A stretch of DNA of 64,000 nucleotides from Granulosicoccus sp036478595 (GTDB taxonomy: Bacteria; Pseudomonadota; Gammaproteobacteria; Granulosicoccales; Granulosicoccaceae), in the NCBI GenBank assembly GCA_036478595.1, contig JAZGEF010000052.1, positions 124,001 to 188,000 on the forward strand. The letters are read 5' to 3'. Shown here piece by piece: positions 45,303 through 55,110 of the stretch (positions within the stretch are counted from its first letter, which is position 1; each line of letters starts with the position of its first letter). The notes beneath the pieces were generated by a model that was given only the letters and a program-made list of their open reading frames with translations, had not been told where the DNA came from and did no database searches. Both the position numbers and the translations under genes were made by a program.

Positions 45303-45548
45303 CTACGTGCCTAACTTTTTGATCTCATGACCCAGAAGGACTGAGCCTAGGGTGTAGCGCGGCCCAGCTTTCCATCCGTGCTTAGCAAGCACTTGTCCGA
45401 CTTGATCGCGGCTAACATATTTTCGATGGGACGCATTTGCATGGGTTACTACCAAAATGTTCTTTTCTTGGCCGGAATTTTTTGCTAGCCAAACATCGAG
45501 TTCTTGTTCCGAATGGACATTGATGCGCTTAAGTTTTGGCATACTCAT
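45303..45548 (-). CDS. Small unknown protein
   Basis: 81 residues from ATG 45546-45548, with GGAGG about 10 bases upstream on the minus strand. A basic, probably all-alpha protein with NILVVTHANASHRKYVSRDQ in the middle and HGWKAGPRYTLGSVLLGHEI near the end. No signal peptide or membrane segment. No family recognised. It lies between the DUF3127 gene (convergent) and the LysR regulator on the same strand (start 53 bases beyond that gene's stop). Confidence 0.55.
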   Translation of the reverse strand: MSMPKLKRINVHSEQELDVWLAKNSGQEKNILVVTHANASHRKYVSRDQVGQVLAKHGWKAGPRYTLGSVLLGHEIKKLGT

Positions 45549-45600
45549 TGACTGTGTTTCCTCCAAGTTGACTATTTAACTGCCATTAGCGTAGGCATCT

Positions 45601-46464
45601 TTACGTGTTAGGTAGCACATCCAAAAATGCATTAGCCGCTCTGCTCAGTGTGCGAGTTTTTAAATGAACAAACCCCAATTCCCGTTCAATCGCTAATCCT
45701 TTTACGTTGATTATTTTAATCGAGCTATCAACCATGCTAGTGGGTAAGGCGCTCCAACCCAATCCCACCGACACCATCATCTTTATCGTTTCTAAGTAAT
45801 TGGTTTCAAGAGCAATATCAACAATAACTTGTGATTTTGATAACGCTTCAAACAACACGTCTCTTGTAATCGTGCCGGGTGCTGGCAATACAGCAGCGTG
45901 CTTAGCCAAGGTGTCGGTAGTCACTGACTTTCCTGCAAGCATATGTTCGTTTGAACAAACAATGGCTAACGGGTCTGGCCAGATTAACTGAGTATGCAAC
46001 CTTGCATTGGGTTTTGTCGGTAATGTCACAACGGCTAGCTCGAGTGCTCCGCTGGCGACTTCTTCGCAAGCCAATTCTGAATCCATAAATTTTAGATCGA
46101 GCTCAACTTGCTTATACTGTTGAGTGAAGGCTTTTAACACTGGCGGAAGACGATGGATGCCAATGTGATGACTGGTGCCAAGGCGCAGCTTGCCGGCCAC
46201 TTTGTTACGCAGCGACTTTATCTCTTCACGACTAGTGGCTAAATCTGACAAAATTCTGCGGGCGCTATGCAATAGGGTATTGCCGGCCTCAGTCAGATGT
46301 ACTTGCCTGGCGAGACGATCAAACAGGGCCACGTCCAGCTCAGCCTCCAATGCTGCAATGCGTTTACTGGTGGCGGGTTGGGTAATAAAAAGTCGCTCCG
46401 CCGCCAGCGAAAATGAGCCAGTTTCGGCTACGGCGACAAATGCTTGTAAGGCTGAGACATCCAT
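45601..46464 (-). CDS. LysR-family regulator of leucine genes (predicted)
   Basis: 287 residues. N-terminal winged HTH (residues about 1-60): ALQAFVAVAETGSFSLAAER, then LFITQPATSKRIAALEAELD. A two-domain periplasmic-binding-type effector domain follows. Divergent from leuC with 124 bases between starts. A palindrome with LysR spacing (TATTCCA-N3-TGGAATA, 46483-46499) lies 18 bases upstream of its start. LysR regulators divergent from leuCD occur widely and respond to a leucine-pathway metabolite, usually 2-isopropylmalate; this ligand is inferred. Confidence 0.85.
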   Translation of the reverse strand: MDVSALQAFVAVAETGSFSLAAERLFITQPATSKRIAALEAELDVALFDRLARQVHLTEAGNTLLHSARRILSDLATSREEIKSLRNKVAGKLRLGTSHHIGIHRLPPVLKAFTQQYKQVELDLKFMDSELACEEVASGALELAVVTLPTKPNARLHTQLIWPDPLAIVCSNEHMLAGKSVTTDTLAKHAAVLPAPGTITRDVLFEALSKSQVIVDIALETNYLETIKMMVSVGLGWSALPTSMVDSSIKIINVKGLAIERELGFVHLKTRTLSRAANAFLDVLPNT

Positions 46465-46482
46465 AAGCTTGCGCTTCTTATC

Positions 46483-46499
46483 TATTCCAATATGGAATA
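46483..46499. promoter_or_regulatory. LysR-type operator between lysR and leuC
   Basis: TATTCCA-ATA-TGGAATA, a perfect 7-bp inverted repeat with the T-N11-A pattern (ATTCCAATATGGAAT) of LysR binding sites, placed 18 bases from the regulator start and 84 bases from the leuC start. An A/T-rich stretch follows (46500-46520) that can hold the leuC promoter. Confidence 0.65.
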
Positions 46500-46588
46500 T
46501 ACTATATAAATAATATGAATTTGAGTTATTTGTGTATTAGCCGTACTCTTAACTATTAGCGAGTTAATGAATTCTAGAGGGTGAAACT

Positions 46589-47992
46589 ATGTCCGCAAAG
46601 ACGCTATATGACAAGATTTGGGATGCCCATCAGGTGCATCAGCAAGATGATGGCACCGTGCTGCTCTATATCGACCGGCATTTGGTGCATGAAGTGACAT
46701 CTCCCCAAGCATTTGAAGGCTTACATATGGCTGGGCGTAAACCCTGGCGCACTGATTCAATGCTTGCGGTAGCCGATCACAACGTGCCGACTACCGCTCG
46801 TGATGCTGGTATTGAAGATCCCGTATCAAAACTGCAAGTTGATACTCTGGATGCCAACTGCGATGCCCACGGCATTGTCGAATTTAAAATGAATGATCAT
46901 CGCCAAGGCATCGTGCATGTGATTGGCCCCGAGCAAGGGGCAACGCTACCCGGCATGACGGTCGTTTGCGGTGACTCCCACACATCAACTCATGGTGCCT
47001 TTGGTGCACTGGCCTTTGGCATTGGTACGTCCGAAGTTGAACACGTGATGGCGACCCAATGTTTGCTGCAGAAAAAATCGCGCAATATGTTGGTGAGTGT
47101 TGATGGTGAAGCAGGCCCTGGGGTTACGGCAAAAGATATTGTGTTAGCTATCATTGGCCGCATCGGTACCGCTGGGGGTAACGGTAGTGCAATTGAATTT
47201 GGCGGTGACGCTATCCGCGCTTTGTCGATGGAAGGGCGTATGACTGTGTGCAACATGGCGATCGAAGCAGGCGCACGTGCTGGCATGATCGCTGTTGATC
47301 AAACAACCATCGATTATGTTAAGGCTCGCCCGTTTTCACCCTCAGCAGATCAATGGGATGCAGCTGATGCAGCCTGGCGCGACTTAGTGAGTGATGAGGG
47401 CGCGAATTTTGATAAGGTAGTGCGCATCAATGCAGCTGACATTATGCCGCAAGTTTCTTGGGGTACTTCACCTGAGATGGTGGCAGATATTGCCGGTGTT
47501 GTGCCTGACCCAAGCGCTGAAACTAACGAGACCAAAGCTGAGGGTATGCGTCGTGCGCTGCAGTACATGGATTTAGAACCAGGCACCGCTATTGCCGATA
47601 TCAAAATCGATAAGGTGTTTATCGGGTCCTGTACTAACTCACGCATAGAGGATTTACGTGCAGCGGCTGCCGTTGTTAAGGATCGCAAAGTCTCAGGCAA
47701 CGTTAAATTAGCATTGGTTGTTCCGGGTTCAGGCTTGGTAAAAAAGCAGGCTGAAGAAGAAGGCCTGGATAGCATTTTTTCTGATGCGGGTTTTGAATGG
47801 CGTGAGCCGGGTTGTTCCATGTGCTTAGCGATGAATGCTGACAAGTTAGAGTCGGGTGAGCGCTGCGCATCAACCTCTAATCGTAACTTCGAAGGCAGGC
47901 AAGGCCAGGGTGGTAGAACCCATCTGGTTAGTCCTGCAATGGCAGCCGCTGCAGCTATTGCAGGCCATTTTGTTGATGTGAGGAGCTTCTGA
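46589..47992 (+). CDS. leuC: 3-isopropylmalate dehydratase large subunit
   Basis: 467 residues. With LeuD isomerises 2- to 3-isopropylmalate in leucine biosynthesis. The [4Fe-4S] Cys residues are in FIGSCTNSR and EPGCSMCLAMN, and the substrate region VVCGDSHTSTHGAFGALAFG is intact. Good ribosome binding site GAGGGTG before ATG 46589. The stop overlaps the leuD start (TGATG, 47990-47994). Confidence 0.97.
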   Translation: MSAKTLYDKIWDAHQVHQQDDGTVLLYIDRHLVHEVTSPQAFEGLHMAGRKPWRTDSMLAVADHNVPTTARDAGIEDPVSKLQVDTLDANCDAHGIVEFKMNDHRQGIVHVIGPEQGATLPGMTVVCGDSHTSTHGAFGALAFGIGTSEVEHVMATQCLLQKKSRNMLVSVDGEAGPGVTAKDIVLAIIGRIGTAGGNGSAIEFGGDAIRALSMEGRMTVCNMAIEAGARAGMIAVDQTTIDYVKARPFSPSADQWDAADAAWRDLVSDEGANFDKVVRINAADIMPQVSWGTSPEMVADIAGVVPDPSAETNETKAEGMRRALQYMDLEPGTAIADIKIDKVFIGSCTNSRIEDLRAAAAVVKDRKVSGNVKLALVVPGSGLVKKQAEEEGLDSIFSDAGFEWREPGCSMCLAMNADKLESGERCASTSNRNFEGRQGQGGRTHLVSPAMAAAAAIAGHFVDVRSF

Positions 47993-48639
47993 TGCAATCA
48001 TTTACTATTTTAGAAGGTGTGGCTGCGCCACTATTGCGCTCGAACGTTGATACCGACGCAATTATTCCAAAGCAGTTTTTAAAATCTATCAAGCGCACCG
48101 GTTTTGGTGTGAACTTGTTTGATGAGTGGCGCTACCTCGATGCTGGGTTTCCTGGCCAAGATAACTCTACGCGTCAACCGAACCCTGATTTTATTCTTAA
48201 TCAGCCGCGCTATCAACAAGCCAGTATCTTGTTAGCAGGTGAAAACTTTGGTTGTGGCTCATCACGCGAGCACGCAGTTTGGGCATTGGATGGTTTTGGG
48301 TTTCGCTGCGTTATTGCGCCATCTTTTGCTGACATTTTTAACAATAATTCATTTAAGAGTGGCTTGTTGCCGCTCGCGCTTGAAAAATCGATTATTGAAA
48401 AACTAGCTGCGGCGTGCGAAGCCAATGAAGGCTACCAACTTAAGGTAGATTTAGAGCAACAGCAAGTTATTGCACCAGATGGTGAAACCTACTCGTTTGA
48501 AGTTGATCAGTTTCGTAAACATTGTTTGTTAAATGGTTTGGATGACATCGGCCTGACATTGCAAAACGAAGACGGGATAAAACAGTATGAGCTTAAACGC
48601 AAAGAATCTGCGCCGTGGCTGTTTAACGGCGTCTGTTAG
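47992..48639 (+). CDS. leuD: 3-isopropylmalate dehydratase small subunit
   Basis: 215 residues. Partner of LeuC. Typical N-terminus with APLLRSNVDTDAIIPKQFLK and the swivel-domain motif NFGCGSSREHAVWALDGFG at about residues 83-101. The ATG shares bases with the leuC stop, so expression is coupled. Continues the leucine operon; the leuB gene follows after a GST gene. Confidence 0.97.
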   Translation: MQSFTILEGVAAPLLRSNVDTDAIIPKQFLKSIKRTGFGVNLFDEWRYLDAGFPGQDNSTRQPNPDFILNQPRYQQASILLAGENFGCGSSREHAVWALDGFGFRCVIAPSFADIFNNNSFKSGLLPLALEKSIIEKLAAACEANEGYQLKVDLEQQQVIAPDGETYSFEVDQFRKHCLLNGLDDIGLTLQNEDGIKQYELKRKESAPWLFNGVC

Positions 48640-48653
48640 GGAAACGGTTTGTG

Positions 48654-49292
48654 ATGCGTTTGGTAATCGGCAATAAAAATTATTCTTCATGGTCGTTACG
48701 TCCATGGATACTGCTGCGCCATGGGCATATTCGATTTGACGAAGTGCGTATCCCACTGTTTTCCTTTGAAAGTGAGCAGATGATTGAGGACTTATGCCCA
48801 GCGCGTAAAGTGCCTGTGCTTTATGACGATCGCTTGGTGCTGTGGGATTCGTTTGCAATCTGTGAATACATTGCAGATAAACATCCTGCTAAAAAACTGT
48901 GGCCTGAAGATGCCCAACAACGCGCACGCGCTCGTGCCATGAGTGCTGAAATGCACAGTAGTTTTGATGACTTGAGATCAAACATGCCGATGAACTGCCG
49001 GCGAGTGGTAGAAGGGTTCGAGCCTGATAATGCAACCAAGATGGACATCAATCGAATTCTCCAGCTTTGGGATAATGCCTTGAGTGTTAGCGGCGGGCCC
49101 TGGTTGTTTGGTAAATACAGTGTTGCTGATGCGATGTTTGCACCAGTGGCATCGCGTTTTAAAACTTACGGTATAAAGTTACCAACAACCGCTCAACGCT
49201 ATGCTGATGATGTGCTAGCGGATAAGCCGATGCAGCAGTGGTATGAGGATGCTCAATACGAAACTGATGTGCTTGACGCGGCTGAAGTCTAA
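48654..49292 (+). CDS. Glutathione S-transferase family protein
   Basis: 212 residues from ATG 48654, just after AGGGAAA. The thioredoxin-like N-terminal domain has the catalytic Ser/Tyr region NKNYSSWSLRPWILLRH and the glutathione site motif KVPVLYDDRLVLWDSFAICE (with cis-Pro before Val). The all-alpha C-terminal domain follows. The substrate is unknown. It lies between leuD and leuB, in the operon but without a leucine-pathway role. Confidence 0.85.
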   Translation: MRLVIGNKNYSSWSLRPWILLRHGHIRFDEVRIPLFSFESEQMIEDLCPARKVPVLYDDRLVLWDSFAICEYIADKHPAKKLWPEDAQQRARARAMSAEMHSSFDDLRSNMPMNCRRVVEGFEPDNATKMDINRILQLWDNALSVSGGPWLFGKYSVADAMFAPVASRFKTYGIKLPTTAQRYADDVLADKPMQQWYEDAQYETDVLDAAEV

Positions 49293-49364
49293 TTCGATCT
49301 TAACCTTATAATTATCTTTTTTTAATTCAATTGATTGCTGGCTAAAGCCAGTATTGGTGCTCCC

Positions 49365-50450
49365 ATGACAAAAAAAATTGTAGTATTACCTGGTGACGGC
49401 ATTGGCCCAGAGATTATGGCGGAAGCTGGTCGCGTGCTTGATGTTGTAAACGAATCACACCAGTTGGCTATAGAAGTTGATATTCATGCATTTGGTGGCG
49501 CGTCTTACGATATTGATGGCGAGCCACTCACTGATGCAACCTTAGCAGCCTGCAGAGATGCTGATGCCATACTAATGGGTTCCATTGGTGGTCCACAATA
49601 CGACAAAGCCCCGCGCGAAAAACGGCCCGAACGAGGCTTGCTGCGTTTGCGTTCTGAGCTTGACTTGTTTTCAAACTTACGCCCGGCGATTCTGTTCCCT
49701 GAATTAGCATCAGCTTCATCGCTGAAAAGCGAATTGGTAGCTGGCCTCGACTTGATGATTCTTCGTGAGCTCACCGGCGGTATTTATTTTGGCCAGCCGC
49801 GAGGTGAAGAAACAGTGGACGGTAAGCGCATGTCGTTCAACACCATGGTTTACAACGAAGATGAAATCGAACGCATCGCTAGAAGTGGTTTTGAGATTGC
49901 TCAAACGCGAAACAATCGATTGTGTTCAGTTGATAAAGCTAACGTGCTTGAAGTATCAGAACTGTGGCGCGAGGTAGTTATCGAAGTATCAAAAGATTAC
50001 CCGGCTGTCGAGCTAAGCCATATGTATGTGGATAACGCTGCGATGCAATTAGTGCGCGAACCCAAACAATTTGATGTGATCGTAACCAGTAACTTGTTTG
50101 GTGATATTTTGTCTGATGCGGCAGCAATGCTAACGGGTTCTATTGGAATGTTGCCTTCTGCATCGTTGGATAAAAATGGAAAAGGCCTATACGAACCCGT
50201 GCATGGCTCTGCACCCGATATTGCTGGTCAAGGCGTTGCTAATCCGTTGGCGACTATTTTGTCGTTGTCGATGATGATGCGTTACACGCTTAATGAACCT
50301 GCTGCTGCCGATGACATTGATAAGGCGGTCAGTTCGGTAATTAGCGCAGGCATTCGATGCCGCGATATCGCTAGCGGTGTCGCAGGCGAAAAAGTTGTGG
50401 GCACAAGCGAGATGGGCGATGCCGTTATTGCGGCTCTAGGTAACACTTAG
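49365..50450 (+). CDS. leuB: 3-isopropylmalate dehydrogenase
   Basis: 361 residues from ATG 49365 (E. coli LeuB has 363); the upstream in-frame codons to 49335 are excluded because MTKKIVVLPGDGIGPEIMAE is the family start. Oxidatively decarboxylates 3-isopropylmalate with NAD. Conserved substrate Arg cluster RLRSELDLFSNLRP, Lys/Asp sites around VDKANVLEVSELWREV and VHGSAPDIAGQGVANP near the C-terminus. Intact. Confidence 0.97.
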   Translation: MTKKIVVLPGDGIGPEIMAEAGRVLDVVNESHQLAIEVDIHAFGGASYDIDGEPLTDATLAACRDADAILMGSIGGPQYDKAPREKRPERGLLRLRSELDLFSNLRPAILFPELASASSLKSELVAGLDLMILRELTGGIYFGQPRGEETVDGKRMSFNTMVYNEDEIERIARSGFEIAQTRNNRLCSVDKANVLEVSELWREVVIEVSKDYPAVELSHMYVDNAAMQLVREPKQFDVIVTSNLFGDILSDAAAMLTGSIGMLPSASLDKNGKGLYEPVHGSAPDIAGQGVANPLATILSLSMMMRYTLNEPAAADDIDKAVSSVISAGIRCRDIASGVAGEKVVGTSEMGDAVIAALGNT

Positions 50451-50542
50451 CGACAGCGTCATTTTATTTAGAAGAACTTGTTTAGAGCGCTTTATATAAG
50501 AACGCTTTCTATGAAACAGACAGAAATTGAGTAAATATTGAT

Positions 50543-51565
50543 ATGAGCAAGAAATTTGATATAGCGGTAGTAGGTGCCACTGGTGCCGTTGGCGAAACCA
50601 TGTTGGAAATACTGGCGGAGCGTAATTTCCCTATTAGCAATATATATGCGCTAGCAAGTTCACGCTCAGCGGGCAAGCGGGTGTCATTTGGCGAAAAAAT
50701 GATTGTGGTGGAAGATCTGGCAGAATTTGATTTCAGCAAGGTGCAGATCGGGATATTTTCACCAGGAGCGTCTATATCCAAAATCTATGCGCCAGCGGCG
50801 GCGGCGGCTGGGTGTATTGTCGTGGACAATACCTCGCAGTTTCGCAACGATGATGACAAGCCGCTGATCATCCCTGAGGTCAATGCTCACGCCATTGAGC
50901 AATATAAGGCGACTAATATCATCGCCAACCCCAATTGTTCCACTATTCAAATGTTAGTCGCCTTAAAGCCGATTTATGACGCTGTGGGTATTACGCGCCT
51001 GAATGTTGCCACTTATCAGGCGGTTTCTGGCACGGGTAAAGAGGCAATAGAAGAATTAGGCGGTCAAACAGCGCGCTTACTCAATGGCCAGGAAATTGAT
51101 GCCAATGTTTACCCAAAGCAAATAGCATTTAACTGTTTGCCTCAAATCGATTCCTTCCAAGAGAACGGTTACACGCGCGAAGAGATGAAAATGGTTTGGG
51201 AGACGCGAAAAATACTTGAGGACGATACTATTATGGTGAACCCCACCTGTGTGCGTGTTCCGGTCTTCTATGGTCACTCTGAAGCGGTCCATTTGGAGAC
51301 AAAAGACGCAATAACAGCCGATCGGGCCCGAGAATTGCTGGAGAAAGCACCAGGAATCGTCGTAATTGACGAGCGAAGGGATGGGGGTTACCCCACGGCC
51401 GTGACTGATTCAGCTAACAACGATGCTGTATTTGTAGGCCGAATTCGCGAAGACATCAGCACGGAAAAAGGGTTAAACCTTTGGGTGGTATCCGATAACG
51501 TTCGTAAAGGAGCTGCACTGAATAGTGTGCAAATTGCTGAGTGTCTTGTCAGAGACTATTTGTAG
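50543..51565 (+). CDS. asd: Aspartate-semialdehyde dehydrogenase
   Basis: 340 residues. Reduces aspartyl phosphate with NADPH in the path to lysine, threonine and methionine. NADP-binding VGATGAVGETMLEIL at residues about 10-24, catalytic Cys in NPNCSTIQM, and the Gln/His acyl-binding sites in VSGTGKEAIEEL and VPVFYGHSEAVHLE. Start ATG 50543. Conserved leuB-asd-fimV order. Confidence 0.96.
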   Translation: MSKKFDIAVVGATGAVGETMLEILAERNFPISNIYALASSRSAGKRVSFGEKMIVVEDLAEFDFSKVQIGIFSPGASISKIYAPAAAAAGCIVVDNTSQFRNDDDKPLIIPEVNAHAIEQYKATNIIANPNCSTIQMLVALKPIYDAVGITRLNVATYQAVSGTGKEAIEELGGQTARLLNGQEIDANVYPKQIAFNCLPQIDSFQENGYTREEMKMVWETRKILEDDTIMVNPTCVRVPVFYGHSEAVHLETKDAITADRARELLEKAPGIVVIDERRDGGYPTAVTDSANNDAVFVGRIREDISTEKGLNLWVVSDNVRKGAALNSVQIAECLVRDYL

Positions 51566-51651
51566 GCTGAACAGATTTGTATAAATCAGCTATACAATAG
51601 AGTTGAAATAATTAACTTCGTTGTGAGTCCCTGCCAGGGTTGGTAGGGCTA

Positions 51652-54600
51652 ATGCAACGTTACTGCGGGATTGAATCAGTGCGAAAACTTGCAACTGCTG
51701 CGGCTGTCAGCTTGATACTAGCGTCTAGTGGGGCTCATGCCCTGGGTCTAGGCGATATAGAAATGCGATCGGCTTTGAATCAACCAATGAACGCCCAAAT
51801 ACGGCTGACATCGGTGCAACCAGGCGAAGCTGACGGCATGATCGTCACACTAGCAGCACCTGATGCGTTCAATCGGGCGGGCATAGAACGCTCTCAGGCG
51901 CTGAAAAACCTAAAATTTGCAGTTGATTACGAAGGGCCCTCTCCGGTCATTCGTATCAGCAGTTCAACGCCTGTGGTTGAACCGTTCCTAAACTTCTTAC
52001 TGGAGGTTCAATGGCCAACTGGCCGTATGGTGCGTGAGTACACAGTGTTGCTTGATCCACCAGTATTCATGACTCCCAACGCCACCGCCCGCAACACGCT
52101 CAGCGATAGCCCTGTGCTGGTGGAACGAGGCGAACAAGCCATTGTGGCGCCAACGCCTATTGAGCGGAACACTAATCTGTCCGTTGCCGAAGAATTTGAC
52201 GAATCATCAGTGGTTGTTATCGGCTCTGCCGAAGAAACAATTGATGCCGCTGGCACTACGGTCGACTTAAGTGAAGTGTTTGCAGGGGAAGAAGTTTCGC
52301 TTGAAGAGACTCCGCCCGGCACTCCGCTTGAGAATGCGATTCCAGACGAAGGCGAAGTGATTAGCCTGACTGATCTAGGCGCTGCCAACACTGAAGCACT
52401 AGATACCATCTCCACATCAGAACTCAAACCAGCAACTGTGGATTTCGATTTTCCTGAAGTGGAATTGGTGGGAAGTACTGAAGAGGTCAGCAATGACTTT
52501 GTTGCTGGAGAAGGCGCGATCACAGAAATAGCATCAGAAGAAGTCCTTCTGATTGAAGAATTCAGTAATTCAGAAGTTGTCACCCTTGAAGAGCTAGCCG
52601 GTGAAGAAGTTGTTCTTGAAGAGTTTGAGTTTACTGTTGAAGAATTTTCAGGCGCTGCTAGTGAAATCACAGTTCGGCGTGGTCAAACGCTGGGTGAGAT
52701 AGCAAAAGACAATGCAGTAAGTGGTGTATCGACGCAACAAATGTTAATGGCTCTACTTAACGCTAATGAAGGTGCATTTATAAACAACAACGTCAACCTG
52801 GTTAAAGCCGGCGCGATTTTACGTATTCCCGATGCTGACGAAGCTAGCCAGATGTCTCAATCTCAGGCTGTTGCTCAGCTGGGTGAACAGAATCAGTTGT
52901 GGCGCGAATACCGTGACAGCGTACGTAGTAAAAATGCTACGCAAGTTGCAACAAACGAAAATACAAGCTCTGAAAGTACAAGCTCTAGTGACAGCCAAAG
53001 CGATTCATCTAGCGTGTCGACTGCACAAGCAGCCGCTACAGATGAGCTTAAGATCGTAGCGAGTGATGAGCCTGTAGCAGGTAGCACTAGTGCAACATCT
53101 GCAGAGGCGGAGGCCACAACGACAGCTCAGCTTGGCGATATCAATCGTAAGCTACAGCTTGCCCGTGAAGAACTAGCATCAACGAAACTTGAATCGAGTG
53201 ATTTGGGTGAGCAGGTTGCCAGCCTTGAGGGCACAGGCGAAGATCTCAATACACTGGTCACGCTACGTCAAAATGAAGTGGCGCAACTACAAGAACAACT
53301 GCGAAAAGCAACTGTTGATCAACAGCTTGAGTCCGCTGAATCGTCTGAGGAAACTGAGGCCGCCGATACCACTACAGCTACAGCTGCAGTGGGTGGTGCA
53401 GTTGATCAACTTAACTCAGCAGTCGAAGATGCGGCAAGCAAACTAACTGAAACTGGCGAGGATGTCGCTAGCGCCGTGACAGATGCCACTGATACGGTAG
53501 CGGGTGCTGCTGATGCAGTAACTGATACTGATACTGATACTGGGACTGGGACTGGGACTGGGACTAACGCATTAACCGAAGCTGGCCAAACACTTGGTCA
53601 AGTTGACCTTGTTGATTCGGAAACTACTGAAGCTGCTGATGCAGCTGTCGCCGCTACCAATGCAGTTGATCCACTTGCTGCTACCACACAGCCCGAAGCG
53701 TGGTATCAAAAGTTGTTCCGTGAATACGGCAAGCTTGGCATTCTCGGCATCCTAGGTTTATGTGCCATTGGATTAATTGGGCTTCTATTCAAGAAGAAGC
53801 GTAAAACCGATGATCGATTAGATTTCAAAGATGAAGTTGAATTCATCGATGAAGGGGACGCAGGTTTTAGCACTACTGATGTTACTGAGTCAGGTGCCGC
53901 CGCTGCCGGTGCTGCAGCAGTGGGTGGCGCAGCCGTTAATGCAAATGATGGTGACGAGCTCGAAGTTGGCGCTGCGGCTTTTGCAGATGTACCTTCAGCT
54001 GATGCACTTGATGATGAGTTGGATGGCGATAGTACTATTTCCGAAATTGATGTGTACCTAGCTTATGGTCTGCACAGTCAAGCAGAGGAATTACTCACTA
54101 AAGCAGTTGAACGTAACCCTGAAAATCCAGAGTACGCAGAGAAACTGTTACAGACTTACCACGCTCAAGGCAACACTGAAGCGTTTAATACCGGCGCCGT
54201 TGAGTTCCAACAGAATTTTGGCGAAGGCAACGAGCAGTGGGCTTCCATCGTTAACATGGGCCATGAAGTTCAACCTGATAACGCTTTGTATGCAGGTGGT
54301 GGTGAAGCCATTACCCGCATGGGAACAGGTGATCTAAGTGCACCAAAGCTGGAAAGCGATGATTTCATCACAGCAGGGGAATCATCAACCACTGGTAGTG
54401 TTAATCGTGACTTCAGTCAAAACGATGCAGCTGAGTCAAACGATGAAACTGCATTGATGGATGAGAGCCTTGATCCAGGTTTCGCGTTTAATGAAGCTGA
54501 CCTGGAAGCCACTGGTGACTTCTCTGAAGCCGCTTCTGAAATTGCGGAAGACAGCAGTACTATTGATTTCCCTGATTTTGATAAGACCGATATTCAAACC

Positions 54601-54999
54601 ATTGCTGATGATGGCCTAGACGGTGCGCTCACGCTTGATGAACTTGATATCGGCGACGCAACTGCAGCCAATGGTGATACCAATGCAGAACTAGGTTCAT
54701 TGGCTGAAGATCTGACCCTTGATTTGGATAAGTTATCCGGTGATCTAGAGCTAGACACTACTGCGTTGCTAGAGGGTACTGATGCGGGTGATTTGGAAAT
54801 CCCTGACCTAACAAGCGATAACGAATTGCTAACCAGTGCTGGTGGTGCCGACGAAATGGACACCATGATGGATTTAGCAAAAGCTTATATCGATATGGGC
54901 GATAAGGATTCAGCTAGCAGCACGCTAGGTGAAATCGTGAAGAGTGGTAACCCTGCTCAAGTATCAGAAGCAGAGATACTGCTACGCAAAATCTCTTAA
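51652..54999 (+). CDS. fimV: FimV-like polar hub/pilus assembly protein
   Basis: 1115 residues from ATG 51652 (with AGGG upstream), or TTG 51640. N-terminal signal peptide ends about GAHALGLGDIEMRS. A periplasmic FimV domain is followed by a LysM peptidoglycan-binding domain at about residues 338-395 (TVRRGQTLGEIAKDN). An acidic low-complexity region then leads to one membrane helix (about 695-713, GILGILGLCAIGLIGLLF). The cytoplasmic part ends in a TPR-like C-terminal domain (MDLAKAYIDMGDKDSASSTL). FimV organises type IV pilus assembly and pole-associated signalling. A 6-base tandem repeat lies inside (53521-53565). A strong terminator follows at 55034. Confidence 0.93.
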   Translation: MQRYCGIESVRKLATAAAVSLILASSGAHALGLGDIEMRSALNQPMNAQIRLTSVQPGEADGMIVTLAAPDAFNRAGIERSQALKNLKFAVDYEGPSPVIRISSSTPVVEPFLNFLLEVQWPTGRMVREYTVLLDPPVFMTPNATARNTLSDSPVLVERGEQAIVAPTPIERNTNLSVAEEFDESSVVVIGSAEETIDAAGTTVDLSEVFAGEEVSLEETPPGTPLENAIPDEGEVISLTDLGAANTEALDTISTSELKPATVDFDFPEVELVGSTEEVSNDFVAGEGAITEIASEEVLLIEEFSNSEVVTLEELAGEEVVLEEFEFTVEEFSGAASEITVRRGQTLGEIAKDNAVSGVSTQQMLMALLNANEGAFINNNVNLVKAGAILRIPDADEASQMSQSQAVAQLGEQNQLWREYRDSVRSKNATQVATNENTSSESTSSSDSQSDSSSVSTAQAAATDELKIVASDEPVAGSTSATSAEAEATTTAQLGDINRKLQLAREELASTKLESSDLGEQVASLEGTGEDLNTLVTLRQNEVAQLQEQLRKATVDQQLESAESSEETEAADTTTATAAVGGAVDQLNSAVEDAASKLTETGEDVASAVTDATDTVAGAADAVTDTDTDTGTGTGTGTNALTEAGQTLGQVDLVDSETTEAADAAVAATNAVDPLAATTQPEAWYQKLFREYGKLGILGILGLCAIGLIGLLFKKKRKTDDRLDFKDEVEFIDEGDAGFSTTDVTESGAAAAGAAAVGGAAVNANDGDELEVGAAAFADVPSADALDDELDGDSTISEIDVYLAYGLHSQAEELLTKAVERNPENPEYAEKLLQTYHAQGNTEAFNTGAVEFQQNFGEGNEQWASIVNMGHEVQPDNALYAGGGEAITRMGTGDLSAPKLESDDFITAGESSTTGSVNRDFSQNDAAESNDETALMDESLDPGFAFNEADLEATGDFSEAASEIAEDSSTIDFPDFDKTDIQTIADDGLDGALTLDELDIGDATAANGDTNAELGSLAEDLTLDLDKLSGDLELDTTALLEGTDAGDLEIPDLTSDNELLTSAGGADEMDTMMDLAKAYIDMGDKDSASSTLGEIVKSGNPAQVSEAEILLRKIS
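53521..53565 (+). repeat. In-frame hexanucleotide tandem repeats in fimV
   Basis: (ACTGAT)x3 followed by (ACTGGG)x4 and ACT, encoding TDTDTD then TGTGTGTG in the linker before the membrane segment (residues about 624-638). Six-base units keep the frame when copies are gained or lost, so linker length may vary between strains. Confidence 0.9.
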
Positions 55000-55033
55000 T
55001 GCACCACTGTAGTTGAATCCCTTAATGGGATAG

Positions 55034-55065
55034 AAAAAACGCTGGCTTCGGTCAGCTTTTTTTTT
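55034..55065 (+). terminator. Rho-independent terminator after fimV
   Basis: GCTGGC (55041-55046), TTCG loop, GTCAGC (55051-55056) and nine Ts (55057-55065), preceded by a run of six As (55034-55039). The UUCG tetraloop and long T tract make a strong intrinsic terminator 35 bases past the fimV stop. Confidence 0.9.
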
Positions 55066-55110
55066 GCCCGTGATAACCTATCGAATTGATTTGCGACTCA
55101 AAGATGACTT

